Positions 24,800 to 33,493 of a stretch of DNA of 64,000 nucleotides are shown piece after piece. The notes under the pieces were generated by a model. The model did no database searches. It was not told the DNA's origin and saw only the letters and a list, made by a program, of their open reading frames with translations. The stretch's first letter is position 1. Each line of letters starts with the position of its first letter. Origin of the DNA: Caulobacter sp. UNC279MFTsu5.1 (lineage in GTDB: Bacteria; Pseudomonadota; Alphaproteobacteria; Caulobacterales; Caulobacteraceae); assembly GCF_900114015.1 (NCBI RefSeq), contig NZ_FORN01000030.1, positions 1-64,000 of the forward strand. Direction: 5' to 3'. The translations under genes were made by a program, and so were the position numbers.

Positions 24800-24874
24800 G
24801 CGGGCGTAGCTCAGAGGTAGAGCGTCTGCTTCCCAAGCAGAATGTCGTGGGTTCGATTCCCATCGCCCGCTCCA
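24800..24874 (+). tRNA. tRNA-Gly (anticodon CCC)
   Basis: A complete cloverleaf. The acceptor stem GCGGGCG pairs with CGCCCGC, the D arm is GCTCAGAGGTAGAGC, the anticodon arm TCTGC-TTCCCAA-GCAGA gives anticodon CCC, and the T arm is GTGGG-TTCGATT-CCCAT. CCA is encoded. It flanks the RHS island. Confidence 0.96.
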
Positions 24875-25050
24875 GATCCTTCGATGAAACCGTCGAGGTT
24901 CGCCGCGCCGCCCGGCGGGCGGGGCCGTGCTTGCGCCAACCTGGCGAAACTTGATATCTGGCGCCCTGAAGCGACGGGGCGGGCTTGTTGGCCCGCCCCG
25001 TCGTCGCTATTTCGCGCTCTTCGCTTTTCCAGACAGACGAGACCACGCCC

Positions 25051-25803
25051 GTGGCGAAACCGGCCAAAGCCATCATCCTCAGCGCCGGCCAGGGCAAGCG
25101 CCTGTCGCCGCTCACCGACACCCGCCCCAAGTGCCTGGTCGAGCTTTCGGGCCGCACCGTGCTGCACTGGCAGCTCAAGCACCTGGCCCAGGCCGGGATC
25201 CGCGAGGCGGTGGTGGTGACCGGCTTCGCCGCCGACACCGTCGAGCACGAGGTCGCCGGCCTCGACATTCCGGGCCTGACGGTCCGCACCCTGTTCAACC
25301 CGTTCTACGCCCTGACCGACAACCTGGCGACCTGCTGGCTGGCGCGCGGCGAGATGCGCGGCGACTTCCTGCTGCTGAACGGCGACACCCTGTTCGAGGC
25401 CCCGATCGCCGAGCGCCTGATCGCCGCCCCGCCGGCCCCGATCACCGTCACCATCGACCGCAAGGCCGCCGGCTACGACGCCGACGACATGAAGGTGCTG
25501 ACCGAAGGCCTCAGCCTGCGGGCCATCGGCAAGACCATCGACCAGTACGACGCCGAGTCGATCGGCTTTCTGCGCTTCGACCCCGAGGGCGCGGCCCTGT
25601 TCACCCGCATCGTCGAGCAGGCCCTGCGCACGCCCGAAGGCCTCAAGCGCTGGTACCTCAGCGTCATCAACCAGATCGCCCAGGAGCATGACGTGGTCCG
25701 CGTCCAGTCGATCGAGGGCCTGCAGTGGGCCGAGATGGACTTCCCCGAGGACCTGCCGAAGAACCGCGAACTGGCGGCGGCCTGGGTGGCGGCCGGGGAG
25801 TAG
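25051..25803 (+). CDS. Sugar/choline-phosphate nucleotidyltransferase family protein
   Basis: 250 residues from GTG at 25051, where homology begins. The nucleotide-binding signature AIILSAGQGKRLSPLTDTRPKCLVEL is intact and LLLNGDTLFE holds the metal-binding Asp. It is a LicC/GlmU-type NTP transferase making an NDP-sugar or CDP-alcohol. The C-terminal segment (SVINQIAQEHDVVRVQSIEGLQWAEMDFPEDL) is usual for the single-domain phosphocholine-cytidylyltransferase-like group. No partner lies next to it; a link to surface glycans or the lipid cluster from 29.3 kb is possible but not shown. Confidence 0.85.
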   Translation: MAKPAKAIILSAGQGKRLSPLTDTRPKCLVELSGRTVLHWQLKHLAQAGIREAVVVTGFAADTVEHEVAGLDIPGLTVRTLFNPFYALTDNLATCWLARGEMRGDFLLLNGDTLFEAPIAERLIAAPPAPITVTIDRKAAGYDADDMKVLTEGLSLRAIGKTIDQYDAESIGFLRFDPEGAALFTRIVEQALRTPEGLKRWYLSVINQIAQEHDVVRVQSIEGLQWAEMDFPEDLPKNRELAAAWVAAGE

Positions 25804-25812
25804 GTCTCGGAT

Positions 25813-26021
25813 CCTTCTCCCCTTGCTGGGCACGGCTGTCGCAATGCCCAAATACGACTGTCATCCCGGACGAGCGAGCAGCGCGAAGATCCGGGACCGG
25901 GGCGTGAACTCAGGCGCTTGCGGCGGTCCCGGATCGGCGCCCGGCTTCGCCGGGCTTGTCCGGGATGACAGCTTCTTTGGCAGTGAACCCATATGCGATC
26001 GCCCTGCCTTGCGGGAGAAGG
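25813..26021. repeat. CTTCTCCC-type repeat interrupted by an inserted element
   Basis: CCTTCTCC + CCTTGC at 25813-25826 and CCTTGC + GGGAGAAGG at 26007-26021 join, after removing one CCTTGC and the DNA between, into exactly the 23-bp arm found intact at 12321-12343. The downstream GGCGGATGAGGG continues the same repeat. This copy was therefore whole before the insertion. Confidence 0.75.
25827..26006 (+). mobile_element. Non-autonomous MITE-like element, copy 2, with 6-bp target duplication
   Basis: 180 bp flanked by direct CCTTGC repeats (25821-25826 and 26007-26012). The left end TGGGCACGGCTGTCGCA and the inverted right end CAGGGCGATCGCATATGGG are imperfect inverted termini. The core (25860-25969) is the GTCATCCCGG..CCGGGATGAC palindrome. 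It has no ORF. The exact reconstruction of the interrupted host repeat shows it moved as a unit. Copy 1 (424-591) is inverted relative to this one. Confidence 0.75.
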
Positions 26022-26290
26022 CGGCCCGAGGGGCGGATGAGGGAGCGCGCCGACCTATCCTCCGTTCGCGGCCGGCCTCGCCAGCGCCTCCGAGCGTCCT
26101 CCGCGACTGCCGAAAATCCGACCATCCGGCCATGAGCGCGCCTGTCATGGCGCTGTCATGCAACATGCCTATAGGCCGCAGGCCCGCAAAGAAGTAAGCG
26201 GGCCCTTACAAGCGGCGGCGACTCAACGACCGGCGCTTTCGATTCTCTCTTGTCGGTTCGGTTTTCCTGTCACGAATGGGGTGGGGTTCA
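26022..26290 (+). promoter_or_regulatory. Upstream region of the TonB receptor gene
   Basis: No ORF is convincing here. It includes a GATTC (CcrM) site at 26240-26244 and a T-rich stretch TCGGTTTTCCTGTC shortly before the start codon. A promoter is likely but I cannot place it. The left part still belongs to the CTTCTCCC-type repeat. Confidence 0.3.
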
Positions 26291-28555
26291 ATGTCTCGTT
26301 TCAATGCTCGTAAAGGCGCGCTCCTGCTGGGCGCCGGTCTCTCGGTCCTGTCGTTCGCGACGGCGGCCCTCGCCCAGGAGGCGTCCTCGACCGCCCTGGA
26401 CGAGATCGTGGTCACGGCCGAGCGCCGGTCGGAAAACCTGCAGAAGGTGCCGGTCTCGGTGGCCGTGGTCGGCGGCGACCAGCTGCGCGCCGTCACCGCC
26501 GACGGCGGCGACATCCTGGCGCTGTCGGGCAAGGTGCCCAGCTTCTACGCCGAAAGCACCACGGGCCGGATCTTCCCGCGCTTCTACATCCGCGGCCTGG
26601 GCAACATCGACTTCTACCTCGGCGCCTCGCAGCCGGTGTCGATCATCCAGGACGACGTCGTGCTGGAGCACGTGGTGCTGAAGTCGAACCCGGTGTTCGA
26701 CGTCAAGCAGGTGGAAGTGCTGCGCGGCCCGCAAGGCTCGCTGTTCGGCCGCAACACCACCGCCGGCATCGTCAAGTTCGACACCAACCGGCCGACCCAG
26801 ACCCTGGAAGGCCGCGCCAGCGCCTCGTACGGCACCTATGGCACCACCACCTTCGACGGCGGGATCGGCGGTCCGATCGTCGCCGACAAGCTGGCCTTCC
26901 GCGTGTCGGCGCTCTACCAGCACCGCGACGACTATGTCGACAACACCTTCGCCGGGACCAGCGCCGACGGCACCGTCACCCCGAAGAAGAACGCCATGGG
27001 CGGCTTCGACGAGAAGGACGTGCGGATCCAGCTGCTGGCCACCCCGACCGAACAGCTGACGGTCCTGGCCTCGGCCCACGCCCGCAACTACGAGGGCACC
27101 TCGACCCTGTTCCTGCGCGGCGCCCTGAAGAAGGGCTCGAACAGCTCGTCGGCCCCGCGCGACAGCGTCGCCTTCGACGAGGCTGACAACAACCCGCAGG
27201 CCTACGACACCCAAGGCGCTTCGCTGAACATCGCCTACGACTTCGGTCCGGTGACCCTGACCTCGATCAGCGCCTATGAGACCACCAGCGGCTACAGCCG
27301 CGGCGACACCGACGGCGGCGCGGCGGCCAACTTCGGCGGCATCGGTTTCGGCCAGTCGATGGGCCAGGTCCGCGACCTCGACCAGCTGACCCAGGAAATC
27401 CGCCTGGCCAGCAACGGCGACGATCGCCTGAAGTGGCAGGTCGGCGCGCTGTACTTCGACTCGCGCGACACGACCGACTTCTTCCAGCGCGCCTATTTCA
27501 TCAAGACCAACCCGAATAACTGGGTTGAGCTGCACAACCTCAACACCTCGTGGGCGGTGTTCGGCCAGGTCAGCTACAAGCTGACCGACGCCCTGACGGT
27601 CACCGGCGGCCTGCGCGACACCTACGACGCCAAGAAGACCGTCCTGGCCAAGACCGCCAACACCGCCGCCAATGTCTCCACCTATACTGGCCGCCGCTAC
27701 GTGCGCCTGTCGGACGAGCAGGTCAGCTGGGACCTCTCGGCCAATTACGAGGTCAATCCCGACCTGAACCTCTACGCCCGCGTGGCCAAGGGCTTCCGCG
27801 GCCCGACCATCCAGGGCCGCTCGGCGGTGTTCAACAGCGACTTCACGACCGCCAATTCCGAGACGATCCTGTCGTGGGAAGCCGGCTTCAAGAGCACGCT
27901 GCTGGACAACACCCTGCGCCTGAACGCCTCGGCCTTCACCTACGAGGTCAAGGACATCCAGCTGAACGGCAACGACTCCAACGGCAACGGCGTGCTGTTC
28001 AACGCCGACAAGGCCAAGGCCTACGGCCTGGAAGCCGACGCCGAGTGGCGCCCGGTCGCCAATCTGACGCTGACGGCCGGCGTGAGCCTGCTGCACAGCG
28101 AGATCGACGACAAGCGCGTCTACGCCCAGGTCTGCGCGCTGAACGGCGTGGTGGTCTGCACGGTCAAGAACCCGACGATCAAGGTCGGCGCCAACACCTT
28201 CGCCCAGATCGACGGCCAGCCGCTGCCCAACGCGCCGAAGTACAACTTCAGCTTCACGGGCCGCTACGACGTGCCGGTGGGCGCCGACGGCAAGCTGTTC
28301 GTCGCCACGGACTGGAACGTCCAGGGCTATACGAACTTCGTGCTCTATAAGACGGACGAGTTCTACTCGAAGGGCAATTTCGAAGGCGGGCTGAAGCTCG
28401 GCTACGAAGGCGGAAACGGCGCCTATGAAGTGGCCCTGTTCGGCCGCAACATCACCAACGAGAAGAACCTCAAGGGCGTCATCGAGAACTACATGGCGGC
28501 CGTCTACAACGAGCCGCGCATCGTGGGGATTTCGGTCAGCGCCAAGCTGAAGTAA
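26291..28555 (+). CDS. TonB-dependent receptor
   Basis: 754 residues from the ATG at 26291. A signal peptide ends at ALAQEASS. The TonB-box-like region LDEIVVTAERRSENLQKVPV is followed by the plug domain (RFYIRGLGNIDFYLGASQPV; VEVLRGPQGSLFGRNTTAG), then the 22-strand barrel ending in ISVSAKLK. It sits in the outer membrane and takes up a ligand using TonB energy. The substrate is not predictable; Caulobacter has many such receptors for plant sugars and metals. No regulator or inner-membrane transporter gene is adjacent. A strong terminator follows. Confidence 0.94.
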   Translation: MSRFNARKGALLLGAGLSVLSFATAALAQEASSTALDEIVVTAERRSENLQKVPVSVAVVGGDQLRAVTADGGDILALSGKVPSFYAESTTGRIFPRFYIRGLGNIDFYLGASQPVSIIQDDVVLEHVVLKSNPVFDVKQVEVLRGPQGSLFGRNTTAGIVKFDTNRPTQTLEGRASASYGTYGTTTFDGGIGGPIVADKLAFRVSALYQHRDDYVDNTFAGTSADGTVTPKKNAMGGFDEKDVRIQLLATPTEQLTVLASAHARNYEGTSTLFLRGALKKGSNSSSAPRDSVAFDEADNNPQAYDTQGASLNIAYDFGPVTLTSISAYETTSGYSRGDTDGGAAANFGGIGFGQSMGQVRDLDQLTQEIRLASNGDDRLKWQVGALYFDSRDTTDFFQRAYFIKTNPNNWVELHNLNTSWAVFGQVSYKLTDALTVTGGLRDTYDAKKTVLAKTANTAANVSTYTGRRYVRLSDEQVSWDLSANYEVNPDLNLYARVAKGFRGPTIQGRSAVFNSDFTTANSETILSWEAGFKSTLLDNTLRLNASAFTYEVKDIQLNGNDSNGNGVLFNADKAKAYGLEADAEWRPVANLTLTAGVSLLHSEIDDKRVYAQVCALNGVVVCTVKNPTIKVGANTFAQIDGQPLPNAPKYNFSFTGRYDVPVGADGKLFVATDWNVQGYTNFVLYKTDEFYSKGNFEGGLKLGYEGGNGAYEVALFGRNITNEKNLKGVIENYMAAVYNEPRIVGISVSAKLK

Positions 28556-28586
28556 CCGCCGGACACCCCTCTCGGCGCCTCAAGGA

Positions 28587-28632
28587 CCCCGTCGCCCCAG
28601 CCGCTTCCGCGGCGCCGGGCGGCGGGGTTTTT
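28587..28632 (+). terminator. Rho-independent terminator after the TonB receptor
   Basis: CCCCGTCGCCC (28587-28597) pairs with GGGCGGCGGGG (28617-28627) with one G-T pair, followed by TTTTT. Confidence 0.8.
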
Positions 28633-28828
28633 CGTGTCCGAATCGCCAAACAATCCCTTGGATTGCGCCTTTGCGCGAAAGCAATCGAGGATTGCGTCGC
28701 CTCCAAGGTTCGGTCAGGTTCATGACAGGACGCCCCTCGTGGATGGCTCAGTTCGCGTCGGAAGGTCGCGACGACGGCGCCCTGCTCGAAAATCAAAAGT
28801 CTTCAACGACAAGAGAGGGAGCGACCCA

Positions 28829-29272
28829 ATGTCACTGAGAGTCCACGGCCTGCCCATGGGCGGCGGCGACCCGCCATCGGTTCCGACGGCCCCCGACGGG
28901 TGGGCCACGCGGCTGGCGAAACTGATTCCGGCCGAGGCCCTCGGCCTTTACGGGGCGGCCACCGGCGTTCTGCCGCCGATGGACAACACCACCCTGCGGC
29001 TGGTGTTCCTGATCATCATCGCCGCGGCATGCCTGGCGATGTCGATCGCCATTCGCTACAAGAGCACCTCGCTGGCGACGGGCCGGCCGCAGGTCTGGGC
29101 GATCGTCATCTCGTCGGTGTCGTTCGTGATCTGGCTGATGTCGCTGGGCATCCCGAACTCGCCGATCCCGATCCCGCAAGAGCTGGCCTTCATCCCGACC
29201 ATCATCGCGGTGATCTGGACCACGGCCATCGGCGTCTTCTACCGCGGCGACACGGGCGAAGGCTCGAGCTGA
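28829..29272 (+). CDS. Small multi-pass membrane protein
   Basis: 147 residues from the ATG at 28829, preceded by GAGGGAG; upstream in-frame codons look non-coding. About four hydrophobic segments are visible (LIPAEALGLYGAATGVLPP; LVFLIIIAAACLAMSIAI; VWAIVISSVSFVIWLMSLG; IPTIIAVIWTTAIGVFY). The N-terminus is Gly/Pro-rich. No domain is recognised. It converges on the NTP transferase gene with a 9-nt gap. Confidence 0.75.
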   Translation: MSLRVHGLPMGGGDPPSVPTAPDGWATRLAKLIPAEALGLYGAATGVLPPMDNTTLRLVFLIIIAAACLAMSIAIRYKSTSLATGRPQVWAIVISSVSFVIWLMSLGIPNSPIPIPQELAFIPTIIAVIWTTAIGVFYRGDTGEGSS

Positions 29273-29281
29273 CGCGAGGGC

Positions 29282-30046
29282 TCACCCCTCGACGATCGAC
29301 CGCACCAGGTCCAGGTCGGCCGGCTTGTCGACGTCCACCGCCGCCAGGCCGTGCCGGGCCCGGACCGCGGCCGCCTTGACCCCGGCCAGGCGGCCGATCC
29401 GCGCCACCATCTCGTCCAGGGTCATCAGGCCCAGCAGGTAGCGCGCCAGCATGACCGGGCCGAACAGGGCCGCGATCTTCCATGGCCGCTTGCGATGCTT
29501 CTCGACCGTGCGCCACAGGTCGATGGCCCGCAGGGACGCCGGGGTCTTCAGGTAGAACAGGTTGCAGCCCGAATAGCGGCCGTCGCGGAAGGCCAGATAG
29601 GTGCGCCTGGTCGTCGGGGCGGCGGCTTGGACCAGCGCCTCCTCGCCCAGCAGGACGGCGATGTCGGCGTCGGCCGGGGTGTCGGCCATGAAGTCGGTCA
29701 CCCATTCGGGCCGGAGCAGGGCGTGGTCCACCGTGGTGACCAGCAGCGGCGTGCCCATGGCCTGGGCGCCGTCGTGGACGCTCTGGCTGGGGCCGGCGGC
29801 CGAAGGCAGGCGCGACACCGCCGCGCGCGTCTTCTCGCCGGCCAACGCCGCCTCGAGGGCCGCGTCGTTGGTCGACACGCCGATGCGCTCGACGCCGGCC
29901 TGGTCCAGCGCCTCCAGCACCCGCGTCAGCAGGGTCCGGCCGCCCAGGGCGATCAGGCCCTTCTGGCTGACGCCGGCGTACTGCGCGACCGGATCGACCC
30001 CGCCGCGCGAGCCGGCCAGCACCAGGGCCTGGAAGGGGGCCGCCAC
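29282..30046 (-). CDS. MobA-like NTP transferase of the sphingolipid locus
   Basis: 254 residues from GTG at 30046, four nt after the bcerS stop. FQALVLAGSRGGVDPVAQYAG is a nucleotidyltransferase P-loop, and PLLVTTVDHALLRPEWV holds the metal Asp. It has a hydrophobic segment (IAALFGPVMLARYLLGLMT) unusual for the family. The fold predicts nucleotidyl transfer to a phosphate, perhaps to make an activated head group. It is the last gene of the minus-strand operon running from HIT through LptF, LptG and bCerS. Confidence 0.85.
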   Translation of the reverse strand: MAAPFQALVLAGSRGGVDPVAQYAGVSQKGLIALGGRTLLTRVLEALDQAGVERIGVSTNDAALEAALAGEKTRAAVSRLPSAAGPSQSVHDGAQAMGTPLLVTTVDHALLRPEWVTDFMADTPADADIAVLLGEEALVQAAAPTTRRTYLAFRDGRYSGCNLFYLKTPASLRAIDLWRTVEKHRKRPWKIAALFGPVMLARYLLGLMTLDEMVARIGRLAGVKAAAVRARHGLAAVDVDKPADLDLVRSIVEG

Positions 30047-30050
30047 GGCC

Positions 30051-31202
30051 CTAGATCGCCTTCTCGTAGATCCGATAGGTCTTGTAGATCTCCGCGCCCA
30101 TGGCTTCGGAGATCCGGCGCATCGGCGCGTTGTCCTCCAGGATCCACGAGAACTCGAACTTGTCGTAGCCCAGGGCCAGCCCGGCGTCGCGGCCGGCGTT
30201 CATCAGGTGGAACGGCACGACCTGGCCGCGCAGGGTGTCGGCGAACTTGCGCTTGAGGCCCATCAGCGGGATGCGGATCGACTTCACGCGCTTGACCTTC
30301 AGCCGCCACAGCAGCTTGGCCCAGCCGAACGGCAGCAGCTTGCCGTTCAGGCCCTCGATCGCCTCGTTGACATTGGGCAGCAGCACGATGAAGCCGGCCG
30401 GCTCGCCGTCGATCTCGGAGAACAGGATCAGGCGCTTGTCGAGCACGTCCTTCAGCGACTTGCCCAGCTGGGCGGTCTCGGCCTCGGTGGTGGGCACGAA
30501 GCCCCAGTTGCCCGACCAGGCGTCGTTGAGGATGCCGGTCAGGGCTTTGACCTCCTCGTCGTAGCGGCTCATGTCCAGCTGGCGCAGGGTCACGCCCTCG
30601 GGCAGGCCGCGCTTGATCCGGCGGACCACCACGGGGGGCAGGGCGGCGCGGGGATCGCAGACATAGGCGTAGACGTCCTTGGCCTTGACGTAGCCCTGCT
30701 CCTCGACCCGCGCGGCGGTGTAGCGGGGGTCATGGCCCATCATCACCATCGGCTTGGTGTCGAAGCCGTCGACCAGCAGGCCGACCTCCTCGTTGATCGA
30801 CAGGTTGAACGGACCCAGGGCCCGGTCGCAGCCGCGGGCCTTCAGCCAGTCCTCGGCGGTGCGAAACAGCAGGCTGAAGATCGCCGGATCGTCCTCGGCG
30901 GCGATCATGCCGAAATTGCCGGTCTTGGCCGTGCCTTCCTCGGTGGCCAGGTGGTCGATCTGGGCGCTGATCCGGCCCACGTCGCGACCGTTCCGCACCG
31001 CCAGCCACATCTGCACGTCGGCGTGCTGGAAGAACGGGTTGGTCTTGGGCGTCAGGGCCGCCATCCGCTCGTACATCAGCGGCACGACCCAGTTGGGGTC
31101 CTTGGCGTTGAGCCGGTTGGCCAGGTTGACGAACCGCTTCAGCTCGGCCTTGGAGCCGACGGGGACGATGGTGAGGTCGGAATCGGTGGTGTCGAACGGC
31201 AT
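30051..31202 (-). CDS. bcerS: Bacterial ceramide synthase (bCerS), GNAT-like
   Basis: 383 residues. It starts immediately after the LptG stop (TGA then ATG). The sequence resembles GNAT acyltransferases: LKRFVNLANRLNAKDPNWVVPL near the start, DVGRISAQIDHLA, and RALGPFNLSINEEVGLLVDG..PMVMMGHDPRYTAA. In C. crescentus the equivalent gene beside LptF/LptG paralogues encodes bCerS, which N-acylates the sphingoid base (known from the literature as I recall it). Position and order in the cluster support the same call. Membrane association is likely peripheral. Confidence 0.87.
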   Translation of the reverse strand: MPFDTTDSDLTIVPVGSKAELKRFVNLANRLNAKDPNWVVPLMYERMAALTPKTNPFFQHADVQMWLAVRNGRDVGRISAQIDHLATEEGTAKTGNFGMIAAEDDPAIFSLLFRTAEDWLKARGCDRALGPFNLSINEEVGLLVDGFDTKPMVMMGHDPRYTAARVEEQGYVKAKDVYAYVCDPRAALPPVVVRRIKRGLPEGVTLRQLDMSRYDEEVKALTGILNDAWSGNWGFVPTTEAETAQLGKSLKDVLDKRLILFSEIDGEPAGFIVLLPNVNEAIEGLNGKLLPFGWAKLLWRLKVKRVKSIRIPLMGLKRKFADTLRGQVVPFHLMNAGRDAGLALGYDKFEFSWILEDNAPMRRISEAMGAEIYKTYRIYEKAI

Positions 31203-32267
31203 TCAGCCCTCCAGGACAACGAGCGCGTAGATCGCGAGGGCCGCGAAGATGACGGGGCCGCCCCAGACGGCCAGGACGGGCGACAGCGAACCGCCTTCGC
31301 CGAGGGCGGACAGCAGGCCGTTGACGACCAGGAAGACCAGGCCGGCCGCCAGGCCGCCGGTCAGCAGCACCGCGCCCTGGCCGCTGCGGAAATTGGCCAG
31401 GGCGACCGGGGCGCTGAGCAGCAACATCACCAGGGACGCCACCGGTCCCGCGAAGGCGGCCAGCAGGCGGGTCTCGTAGAAGCTGGTCGGTCGGTCGCCG
31501 CCGCCGTCCAGCAGGGCGCGACGGGCCGTGGCGGCGGTCGGCACGGGACTGTCGGCGAACAGGGCCTGGACGTCCTGGCGGTGCAGGGGCGAGGGCCAGT
31601 TCATGCGGGCGGCGGGCGTGACCTTGACCTGCTCGCCCTCGAACCGGGCGATGACGGGACTGACCAGGGTCCAGCCGCCGTCGCGGGCGTAGGTCGCCGA
31701 CGGCGCCTCGATGCGCTCGATCAGCCGGCCGGCCTTGTCGCGTCGGTAAACCTTCACCGCGTTCAGGGTTCCGCCGTCGGCCGAGGCGCCGGCCGCGATC
31801 ACCAGGTCGTCGCCGGCCCGGAAGCTGCGCGGGCCGGGAACCTTGCGCTCGGCGACCGGGGTGGTGGCCTGCCACCAGTCGGCCAGCACCGGATCGGTGC
31901 GCGGGGCGACCAGTTGGGCGCAGCCGAAATCGACGGCCATCACCAGGAAGACGACGGGCAGGGCCATGCCGACGATGCGATAGGCCGAGATGCCGGTGGC
32001 GCGCATGGCGATGATCGCGCTTTCGCGGGCCAGCTGCGAAAAGGCGAACAGCCCGCCGGCCAGGGTGGCGATCGGGGCGACCTGCTCGATCAGCCGCGGC
32101 GAGCGCAGGGCGGCGTAGTACAGCACCCCGGCCGTCCCCAGGCCGCGGTCCAGGATGTCGGTGGTCACTTCCAGCAGGTCGAGGATCTGCAGGATCGAGA
32201 ACAGGATCAGGGCCGCGCCAAGCACGCGCATGCCGACCGTGCGCAGGACATAGAGCTGGATCTTCAT
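31203..32267 (-). CDS. lptG: LptG-family permease in the sphingolipid locus
   Basis: 354 residues. The ATG overlaps the LptF stop (ATGA). N- and C-terminal membrane pairs flank a periplasmic beta-jellyroll region, as in YjgQ/LptG proteins; SFYETRLLAAFAGPVASLVMLLLSAPVAL is a typical C-terminal block. In LPS export, LptF and LptG with LptB and LptC extract lipid from the inner membrane. Because this copy sits within sphingolipid genes, it may be a dedicated paralogue. Alphaproteobacteria usually have another lptFG near lptD, which this window cannot show. Confidence 0.88.
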   Translation of the reverse strand: MKIQLYVLRTVGMRVLGAALILFSILQILDLLEVTTDILDRGLGTAGVLYYAALRSPRLIEQVAPIATLAGGLFAFSQLARESAIIAMRATGISAYRIVGMALPVVFLVMAVDFGCAQLVAPRTDPVLADWWQATTPVAERKVPGPRSFRAGDDLVIAAGASADGGTLNAVKVYRRDKAGRLIERIEAPSATYARDGGWTLVSPVIARFEGEQVKVTPAARMNWPSPLHRQDVQALFADSPVPTAATARRALLDGGGDRPTSFYETRLLAAFAGPVASLVMLLLSAPVALANFRSGQGAVLLTGGLAAGLVFLVVNGLLSALGEGGSLSPVLAVWGGPVIFAALAIYALVVLEG

Positions 32268-33493
32268 GCGTCGGCCTGCTCGAACCTATCCCGGAACATC
32301 CGCCGGAAGCGCTTGATGCCGACGCCGAAGCGGCGGATCAGCTCGGTCACCGGGGTCTGGCCGGGCCGCTTGCGGCTGCCGATGAACATCCAGAGGCTGA
32401 GACCGGTGAAGATCAGCCACGGGACGCCGATCGCCGCCAGCGGCATGGCCTTGCCCGATTCCGCCAGGCTCTGACCCAGTTGCAGGCTGTGCTGGAAGGC
32501 CAGCAGCAGCACGCCGGCGATGATCAGGCCGGGGGTGCGGTTGCCGCGCTTGGCGGCCAGGCCCAGCGGGAAGGCCAGCAGCGGCAGGAAGGGCAGGAAG
32601 GCGGCCCGGGCCAGGCGGCCGTACAGCTCGGCCAGGAGGGTCGAGCGCGGCACGACCGGGTTGGGGCTCCGCGCCTGACGGGCCAGTTCGCCCAGGGTCA
32701 GTTCTCGCTCGTCGCCGCCGCGGCTACGCAGCAGGGCGGCCGCGCCGGCCAGGGGCACGTTGGTGGTGAACTGGTCGAAGACCAGGATGCGGTATTCGCC
32801 GCGGGCGTCGATGCCGATCCGCTGGCCCTTGCGCAGCAGCATGGTGACGTTCTTGCCGTCGATGGCCGAGCGCAGGTCGGCGGTGGCGGCGGTGATCACC
32901 TCCTCGCGGCCGGCGGCGTCCAACCGGCGGATGAACACCCGGTTCAGCTGCTGACCGGCCGCGTCGGCGCCGTCGGAGGTCATCAGCAGCTTTGGCTGGT
33001 CGATGAACGAGCCGCCGTTCAGCTTGCCGTTCCAGCCGGCGTTGATCGCCTCGTGCATCACCGCGCGATAGGCGTAGCGGCTGTAGGGCTGCATGTAGCC
33101 GAAGACGATCAGGCTGAAGACCATCAGGAACAGGCCGACGGAGATGAACGGCGCGGCCACCCGGGTCAGGGACTGGCCGCTGGCCAGCAGGGCGTCGATC
33201 TCCGAACCGTCGCTGAGCTTGGTGATGACGATGAACAGCGCCACGAAGAACGCCACGGGCAGGGCCAGGCCCAGATAGTGCGGCACCAGGTTGGCCGCCA
33301 GCGCGGTGACGTAGCCGAAACGGGCGCTGCTTTGCGACAACACGTCCAGCAGGCGCAGGACGCGCTCCAGCAGCAGGGCGACCACCGTCACGCCCAGGCA
33401 GCCGACGATCGGCCAGACCAGCAGGCGCAGCAGATAGGCGTCGATCAGCCGGAAGCGCGACGTGCCGTGCGGCGTGGGGATGGGCTTCTTCAC
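32264..33493 (-). CDS. lptF: LptF-family permease in the sphingolipid locus
   Basis: 409 residues. RLIDAYLLRLLVWPIVGCLGVTVVALLLERVLRLLD is the LptF/YjgP opening, followed by SDGSEIDALLASGQSL (coupling helix) and a periplasmic jellyroll. Three C-terminal membrane segments end in FTGLSLWMFIGSRKR, with an extra basic tail. Its start overlaps the HIT gene stop. It is the likely partner of the LptG next to it, with LptC-like protein encoded at 44829-45446. The ATPase is encoded elsewhere. Confidence 0.88.
   Translation of the reverse strand: MKKPIPTPHGTSRFRLIDAYLLRLLVWPIVGCLGVTVVALLLERVLRLLDVLSQSSARFGYVTALAANLVPHYLGLALPVAFFVALFIVITKLSDGSEIDALLASGQSLTRVAAPFISVGLFLMVFSLIVFGYMQPYSRYAYRAVMHEAINAGWNGKLNGGSFIDQPKLLMTSDGADAAGQQLNRVFIRRLDAAGREEVITAATADLRSAIDGKNVTMLLRKGQRIGIDARGEYRILVFDQFTTNVPLAGAAALLRSRGGDERELTLGELARQARSPNPVVPRSTLLAELYGRLARAAFLPFLPLLAFPLGLAAKRGNRTPGLIIAGVLLLAFQHSLQLGQSLAESGKAMPLAAIGVPWLIFTGLSLWMFIGSRKRPGQTPVTELIRRFGVGIKRFRRMFRDRFEQADA

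Noticed and set aside
29601..32474. 957-codon plus-strand open frame
   Set aside because: It runs antisense across the NTP transferase, bcerS and lptG genes, all of which have clear families; the composition is that of a shadow frame.
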